From the NCBI RefSeq assembly GCF_000276665.1, contig NW_004955423.1, positions 5,127,362 through 5,191,361 on the forward strand: 64,000 nt of DNA, read 5' to 3'. Of the stretch, positions 58,201 to 64,000 are shown one piece after another. A program made the translations under genes and the position numbers. The DNA is from Chinchilla lanigera (lineage: Eukaryota > Chordata > Mammalia > Rodentia > Chinchillidae). The notes beneath the pieces were generated by a model, which was given only the letters and a program-made list of their open reading frames with translations, was not told where the DNA came from and did no database searches. Positions within the stretch are counted from its first letter, which is position 1; each line of letters begins with the position of its first letter.

Positions 58201-58930
58201 TGAGTACACCTTGTTCACACATGGAAGTAGCTCTGTTGAAGATGGGCAGCACGGGGCCAGTTATGCTGTTGCTACCACCAAAGACATGCTCCTGGCCAGA
58301 CCTCTTTCCCAGAATTGGTCGGCTCAATAGGCTGAACTCTGGACCCTTACACAGCCCCTTAACTGAGCAAAAGACAGAAAGGTAAATATTTGCACCGATT
58401 CCTGGTATGCCTTCACCACAGTCCACATCCATCGGACATTATACAAAGAGCATGGGCTTTTGACGGCTGAGGGAAAACAAACCAAGAACAAGGATGAAAT
58501 TTCTCACTTTTAACTGCAATTTGAAGCCCAAAAATTTGCTGTCATCCATTGTAAAGACCACTAGAAAATGAAAGACACTGTTACTCCTGGAAATCATAAA
58601 GCAGATGAAGCTCCTGAATTAGTTGCTGAAGCCTCAACATGGAAAGATAATGATCTAGTTCAGAACATAGAGACTCAACAAGAGAACCCACCGAAAACTG
58701 TTCTTAACTTGTACCAAAGTCCTCTCCATTATACTAAAGAAGAAATAAAATGGGCAAAACAGGAAGGAGCTACTGCGAACCCAAATGGTGTCTGGGCTCC
58801 TCAGGACAAGACGATGATTATTTCAAAAGAGCTAGACTACACCTGGGTTAAACATCACCATGACATTACCTTTGGAGGGAAGACTGCAATCACTCAGAAG
58901 CTAGTTTCAGGGCAAATGGACTGAATTCCA
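55275..58930 (+). pseudogene. Gammaretrovirus-like endogenous provirus, gag-pol remnant
   Basis: Degraded class I (gammaretrovirus-like) provirus on the plus strand. In order: capsid C-terminal text (about 55775-56000), a nucleocapsid zinc-knuckle-like stretch with spacing kept but only part of its Cys/His (56185-56235), a protease segment with the catalytic Asp-Thr-Gly lost (about 56340-56420), reverse transcriptase (about 56880-57350) in which the Tyr of the YVDD active site is a stop codon, connection/RNase H (57594-58440) and the integrase N-terminal part (58568-58922). Many frameshifts and stops. No env recognised. Non-coding in the present form; the family is only tentatively placed. 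Confidence 0.75.
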
Positions 58931-59410
58931 CAGAAAACCAAAGAGCTCTATTTAGGGCAAACAGAGTTTATTAAATTTTAGACTGGTCACTGCACATCCC
59001 CAACTTGCAGGTCAGGAACGTGGGCTACTGGTCTTTCTTTGTTTCCACCTTAAATACACCTTTGGTTTCTATGGTAACAGATTGGAATGTTGCAGCCATT
59101 GACATAGGTGGCCACACATTGTTTTCCTTGTCCCACATGACTGGGTTAAGCCCTGGTTATGAACCCAATCACAATGATATATATTTTCTGTACTCTGTTC
59201 TGTATGTCCCCCTATAGATAACCATACATTTCTCTTATAGTTACAATGTTTATCTAGGACCAGGGAAGGGATGAAACAACCCAGGCAGGGTCATAGGTGG
59301 TTATCTGGGCCCTAGTGTTCTTTGTCTTTGGAGAAGCATTCCAGGGCAAAGTCAGGACTGCAAAATTAACTTTTTATAACTCCTGCAGGATGTTTCTCAA
59401 GACACAGTTT
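58925..59410 (-). mobile_element. Possible LTR-like repeat, reverse
   Basis: Carries, on the minus strand, an AATAAA (complement of AGTTTATTAAATTTTAGA at about 58965), as expected in an LTR R region. Directly adjoins the integrase remnant. Not assigned to a family. Confidence 0.25.
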
Positions 59411-59920
59411 GAGGATTGTACTAAGACTAGAATTATTCTTATTCTATCTTTAAAATGATATGCTAAGAATCGCCATCCCCTATGCTAGGTCCATATTATT
59501 ATATTCCAAAACTGACAGCATAATATATATAATTTCAGGCACAACAACCCACATTTGCTGATTTTTTACTTACATCCACTATTTAAATTTTTTGGTCACT
59601 GGTAGAGTTTGGGTCCTTGTTAATTACATTATAGCTGAATAAATCATACAGTTGAAGTCTTCTGACTTCATCATTTTATAGACACTGAGCCTGACTCGGG
59701 ATACTTTGCAAAAGTCACAGGGAATTGACAAGAATTAGGAGTAAAACAAGTTTTCTGGCTCTTTTCTATGTACCAGCGCACTCTGAGTCACTCAAGTTGG
59801 TATTTTTGTATATCTTTTTGGTTTGGTAGCATTTTGTTGTTATTGTTTTTTAAAGAGGATCCCAATGGCCCCTTTATTTTAAGAGCTGTTTTTGTAGTGT
59901 ATCTCCCTACATTTTATTGG
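59410..59920. other. Intergenic, nothing recognised
   Basis: AT-rich sequence before the GBP relic exon. I looked for an upstream GBP exon 7 and did not find one. Confidence 0.4.
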
Positions 59921-59923
59921 CAG

Positions 59924-60046
59924 AGCACCATGGATAGCCAGAAAGAAGATTTGTTGTTGCAGAATGAAGCAGCATCTATCAAATATTGCCAGGATAAGCT
60001 AGAGCAGCTCTCAGTGTCCCTGATGGAAAACATTTCAGAAGGAGTT
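59924..60046 (+). pseudogene. GBP4/6/7-type relic, partial exon 8
   Basis: An acceptor-like TATTGGCAG is followed in phase 0 by about 40 codons that match the start of GBP exon 8: KEDLLLQNEAASIKYCQ and the following LMENISEG stretch are family-specific (QNE-AS-KYCQ). The similarity stops where exon 8 should continue with the PGGH segment; the remaining third of the exon is missing. No neighbouring exons are recognisable. It belongs to the GBP4/6/7 class, not to the gene B class, which has [15 protein letters not shown] at this place, so it is a different dead gene from B'. Confidence 0.8.
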
Positions 60047-61660
60047 CATTTCGTCATATTAAAAATTAAAATTATTTCCAAGAAGTATTTTTTAACCATA
60101 TCTAAGTAAAGGAGTCAATGCTGAATCTTCTAGTCCTGGCTCTCTTTACCTTTTGGCAACTATTGCTATTTTTATTGTTCAATCTCCTAGTTTGGTGGAA
60201 ATAGCAGAGCCTAAGGAAAACAAGCGCTTCTCCAAGTCTAAACTGCAGAATTAGTGTACACAAACCTCAACTCCAGGGACTGAGACAGAGCACCCAGGTG
60301 CCCCTCCTGGTGAGCACTTGTACAAAACACGTATGGAACTGAAGCTTCATGACACAGAACCTCTATAATTTAAATGAAGTTGGCTCTTGAGCCCCCTTTG
60401 CCTCTTGTTCTAGCACAGTTGTTCCAAAATAAGTTAAACTTGATTGTTTTGGTTTAATCTCATTCTGCGCAGCTTGAGTGTCCCTTATTTGAAATATCTT
60501 CCTTGAGCTTTCTCTACAATCCTCACCCTTGGGAGCATAAGGACTTTGGCTGAAGGAACAGAACAGAGAGCTGATAGCAGAAGAAATGGGAGACGGAAAA
60601 ACAAAAATAACACTAGTTGCACAAAGGCCGAGATACCCAGGACTGGAGGTTCCAGCATTCACTCCTTACTCAGAATAGATTAATAGCAGTCCACGGCTGC
60701 AGGTCTCATGCCAGGAGATGCAGGAAACACAGGAAGTGGCAGGGCTGGTATGCAGACTTGGACTCACTTGCTCCTGCAGGGACAGGAAGCCTGGGGTCGG
60801 GCTGTGCGCGTGCTGCTCTGGGCTGCTCCGTGTGTGAGGTGCCGATGGCGCCCCAGTGTTCCTTCTGACTGGGGAGTGTGGCCAGCTGTCTCTCCAGGAG
60901 TCATAAAGGAAGCAGCAGCACTGAATGGGATGCGAAGCCGGTTCTGTGACAGTGGCCACCCTGGAAAGCACCAGGGACAGACAGGTGCACGCTCCTGTCT
61001 TGTGCGAAATCCTGCTTTCTCCCTGATGTGGTATTTATGGTCAAGGCTCTCTGCCTGCCTCGGATACCAAGTCTGTCAGGTTAGATTCTGAGAGGACTTT
61101 GGCTCTCAAGGCATGAAAAGAAAGAATTGTCTTTCCAAAAGGACTTACTCCCCTTTGAAATGCGCCTGCAGAGGGGGCGTGTGGGCAGTTCCCACAGCGA
61201 AGCCTGTGTCAGGTACAAGGTTCAGGTTCTTGGGTTTGAATCTCACAGGCCTAACAAAAGCGGGAAAGGGGCGCTGTCTGAGCGCGCTCTGAAGACCCTG
61301 GGCTCCTCCTGCCTTCGCAGGCGCTCAAGCCGGCCTCCAGGGGCCCAGCCCGCGCCGACTCCTGCCGCGTCCTTCCCGATGGGCAGGAGACAAAGGGGCC
61401 TTGCGTGCCGCCCCTGGGGAAGCCCAAGGGCCTGGCTCCCGGGAACTGGGCAGGGCGTGAGGACGCGGCGGCAGCGATGTGGCACAAGCATGAAGACCTG
61501 ATCCTCGGGGGAGGGGTGTACGGAGAAGCAGCAGCTCTGTCGGAAAGGAGAGGAATCACAGCCACTTCAGAAAAGGGTTGGCAAGCTCAGGGCGTCCTCC
61601 CGCCTCATCTCACCATCTGTTTTTTTGCTTACTTGGAAACAGTGCAAAACACCAAATAGT
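60047..61660. other. Intergenic, no gene recognised
   Basis: GC content rises steadily from about 60600. Open frames at 60708-61091 and 61127-61501 reflect the GC-rich composition and show no known domain. Confidence 0.45.
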
Positions 61661-61673
61661 CAAAAAGTAATGC

Positions 61674-61821
61674 AGTTTCGATTTCGGTTTTACCTCAACC
61701 CGTATTTGGCTGGCTGTCATATCCGGGCTGTTTTCAGAACCGTGGTTTCCCGCGGAGGTCGCCGGACCGAGCGGTGCGAGCGCGCCTGAGAACTCGTCCC
61801 TCGCTGCGGAGCCAGTGTCAG
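61674..61821 (+). promoter_or_regulatory. CpG-rich ISRE promoter and untranslated exon 1 of GBP gene C
   Basis: ISRE AGTTTCGATTTCGG (61674-61687) fits AGTTTCNNTTTC. It is followed by a CpG-dense stretch (about 61730-62060, many CG pairs). A likely first exon ends in AGTGTCAG|GTGAGC at 61821. The acceptor TTGCAG at 63047 begins the ATG exon, giving an intron of about 1.2 kb. The same order (ISRE, short exon 1, ATG in exon 2) is seen in gene B, but this promoter is CpG-rich and lacks an obvious TATA box. Confidence 0.55.
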
Positions 61822-62277
61822 GTGAGCTCGCGCGCCCTCGGCCACCAGGAACGGGGTCTGCAGGCTCGCGCCGGCGGGGGCGGAACACCTGGGGAGGTCT
61901 GCGTGGGGCCCGAGGTGTGTGACCCGAGGAGCGACGGGCTTTACCCAGAGGCTACTGCACTGCGACAGAGGCGCCCGCGTCCGCACCGTGCGCTGTTCCT
62001 CCTAGCGCGCACCAGGCTGCAGCGAAGAGCCCTGCCTGGGACACCGAGGGTCGCAGCCACCCTCTTCTGGGGAGACTGGAGGAGGAAGCCCTATCGGGAC
62101 CATACCTCACCCCCCTTGTGGAGGCGCTGTTCTGGGGTCACTTCTCACAGCAGCCCTCCTCCTGGGCTCAGTGATTTCCTGACCTCTCCCTAAGTCAATC
62201 CTCATCAATATCAATGAGATCGTTCATTTTGTTTCATTTTCAAGAAGGCGTTTCCTGATTATCCTAAATATTAATTC

Positions 62278-62365
62278 GGAGCCGGGGATATAGTTCAGCA
62301 GCAGATTGCCTGCCTGGAAAGCACAAGGTCCTGAGTCTGATTCCCAGTGCCAAAAATCCCCAAAC
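62278..62365 (+). mobile_element. Diverged ID SINE
   Basis: GAGCCGGGGATATAGTTCAG start, GCCTGCCTGGAAAGCACAAG middle, CTGATTCCCAGTGCC end. More diverged than the other IDs; in intron 1 of gene C. Confidence 0.7.
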
Positions 62366-63047
62366 TATTGTGCCTCTGGGAATCCCTGATTACAGTGACT
62401 CTGTAGTAAATATTAATTCAACTTCTAATGTCCCTATCCCCAGCCCCTGTATATTCTCTTCTGCGAATTCACCATCACTGTGGCGTGTGTGTGTGTGTAT
62501 GAGACAGGCATAGATGAGGGTGTGCATACAGTATACGGTCTGTTTGTTTGTTTGCTTTCATTGTCTGTTTCCTTCACCAGAATCAACCCATTGTGTTCAC
62601 TCCTTGAGGATGCACACCTAGAACGTGGGACAGCACATGCCAGCTACTCAGTACACACTCACTGAAAGAATGAGGGACCAAATTCTAGGATGCCTGGAGC
62701 CTTTCCCAGCCATTCTTCCTCTCTAGCATGCCCCATTCTGCCTCTACCCACAAATGCCAGCATTTTTAGGGCTCTGTCATCAGGGCTTTACTTTCCTCAT
62801 TCTACTGTTACAAAGCCTGGGTGGGGCTTTGTAGAGTTCTTATAGGAATCATAAGATAATCAACAGCAGGCATTCTGTCGCAGGCCTGGACATGTCAGAC
62901 TATATGTTTAAATTTAGGAACATAGAAAATGTAGAAAATTGATATACACATTCCACAAGCAGAAAGTTGACATGCGTGTGCCTTGAGTAACTATCAGCAG
63001 TGACTTCAAGATCTTGTCCTCCAAACAGGGGCTTTTCTGAGTTGCAG

Positions 63048-63070
63048 GTCACCGTGGCATCGGAATCACC
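63048..63070 (+). other. 5' UTR part of exon 2, gene C
   Basis: Twenty-three bases between the acceptor (GAGTTGCAG) and the ATG at 63071, whose surroundings ATCACCATGG are a strong initiation context. Confidence 0.7.
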
Positions 63071-63242
63071 ATGGAGGGCCCCATTTGTCTAGTGGAAAAC
63101 GAGAAAGAGCAGCTGACCGTGAACCCCAAAGCCATAAGGATTCTTGACAGCATATCCCAGCCGGTGGTGGTGGTGGCCATTGTAGGCATATATCGCACTG
63201 GGAAATCCTACCTCATGAATCGTCTTGCTGGTCAGAACCATG
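63071..63242 (+). CDS. Guanylate-binding protein, GBP4/6/7 type, first coding exon
   Basis: First coding exon (57 codons plus one base) of a GBP. ICLVENEKEQLTV and [13 protein letters not shown] precede the P-loop GIYRTGKS (residues 39-46; the Leu usual at the second position is Ile, the catalytic Arg is kept). The exon ends LAGQNH and G|GTAAGT, the same phase as in genes A and B. Shorter N terminus than gene A by six residues. NRLAGQNHG places it with gene A in the GBP4/6/7 class. No further exon is seen before the right edge; the rest lies beyond it. Likely interferon-inducible from the CpG-rich ISRE promoter at 61.67 kb. Confidence 0.88.
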
Positions 63243-64000
63243 GTAAGTGTGAGCCCCAGACAGAGGCCATTTGCTTGGAGCCAAAGATAGGACAAACTGA
63301 CCACAACTTCTCTAGGGTCATCTTAAGAAAGAGTTTAATTCTTCTCACTGAAGAAGATTTCTAATTCTTACCATCACATTTATAGCCTGAAGCTTACCCA
63401 CAAATCTCACTCTTTTGTTCACTAATAGTTTCTGACCTTATCAAAAGTTCTACCATACTATTTGCCTGAGCCCCTCCACTCTCACTGCTCACCCCAGCAA
63501 TTACTCCCTCCCATTCTTTCTCCTGCATCTTTCTCATCCTTTGCCCAGATGTCATGCTACTCAAATAGCACACAAACACAGATTAACATGTTCTTGAAAA
63601 AATAGCAAGGGCAAAAGGATGTACAGCAGGAACCCAGTTATCTGATGCCCAAATTGAGCTACTATCCAGGTGTCTTTTCTTGTTCTCTGTTTCATAGCAG
63701 ATTTTTCACAAGTCCTCACCTGCTCACTTCTTCTACTTAGTCTTTTATAGCATGCAAACTATGACATGTTAAGTACATATAGCATATATGTACAATAAAG
63801 TTAATAAGTGACTATCTGTATAATCACTATCCATATCAAGAAGTAAACCATTCCAACACCCCAGAAACTCAAATCATACCCTCTCACATTCGCTAAAGCA
63901 CATCAATATTTTATTATTAGAACACACTTCTACTCTTGCTTTTTTACTGTAAAGAGAAACGAAAACAAAATAACAACCAAGACAAAAACAAAATAACACC
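63243..64000 (+). other. Intron 2 of gene C, incomplete
   Basis: Follows the donor GTAAGT. L1-like reverse text begins at about 63770 (ACATATAGCATATATG and the AACCATTCCAACACC region). No exon 3 in the window. Confidence 0.5.

Noticed and set aside
60118..60210. Hydrophobic frame resembling a retroviral env transmembrane tail
   Set aside because: Too short, and no other env sequence is nearby; composition alone is not enough.
60708..61501. Open frames of 120-127 codons before gene C
   Set aside because: High GC content lowers stop frequency; codon content is arbitrary and no homology is recognised.
1..64000. CRISPR arrays, operons or bacterial-type mobile elements
   Set aside because: The window is clearly mammalian; no direct repeats with regular unique spacers were seen.

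Overview
This is rodent nuclear DNA. The grounds are several tRNA-Ala-derived ID SINEs with an almost unmutated core, B1 (7SL-derived) SINEs carrying the internal duplication typical of rodent B1, abundant L1 and MaLR debris, and spliced genes with canonical GT-AG introns. The species cannot be fixed from the sequence; the ID consensus (ending in GTTCCCGGTACCGG) does not look like the mouse, rat or squirrel consensus as I remember them. The window lies inside an interferon-inducible guanylate-binding protein (GBP) cluster.

Layout. (A) 707-4942, minus strand: coding exons 2-5 of a GBP4/6/7-type gene running off the left edge, with a candidate ISRE promoter and untranslated exon 1 near 10.1-10.3 kb. 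(Spacer) 10.3-21.2 kb: intergenic, holding L1 pieces, an L1 5' end with tandem promoter monomers, a Tigger-like element and microsatellites. (B) 21.84-37.65 kb, plus strand: a complete GBP1/2-type gene with an ISRE/GAS promoter, one untranslated and ten coding exons, 590 residues and a C-terminal CaaX box (CVIL). Its intron 3 holds an HNRNPK retropseudogene. (Spacer) 37.7-49.4 kb: L1, MaLR and LTR debris, including a perfect 62-bp palindrome. (B') 49.4-54.0 kb, plus strand: a decayed duplicate of gene B that keeps promoter, exon 1 and exon 2 and has lost exons 3-6. (ERV) 54.8-58.9 kb: a degraded gammaretrovirus-like provirus. (Relic) 59.92-60.05 kb: a lone exon-8 fragment of a GBP4/6/7-type gene. 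(C) 61.67 kb to the right edge, plus strand: a CpG-rich ISRE promoter, untranslated exon 1 and first coding exon of another GBP4/6/7-type gene.

Biology. GBPs are large dynamin-like GTPases induced by interferon-gamma through ISRE and GAS sites; they coat pathogen vacuoles and cytosolic bacteria. Gene B should be prenylated and membrane-targeted, while genes A and C belong to the long class that generally lacks a CaaX box (their C termini lie outside the window). The window is a textbook birth-and-death cluster: three apparently functional genes, one truncated duplicate and one single-exon relic on both strands. I see no unprecedented system. The most unusual items are the perfect zero-spacer palindrome in an L1, a B1 insertion whose target-site duplication copies a splice donor, and the loss of the catalytic arginine in the duplicate B'.
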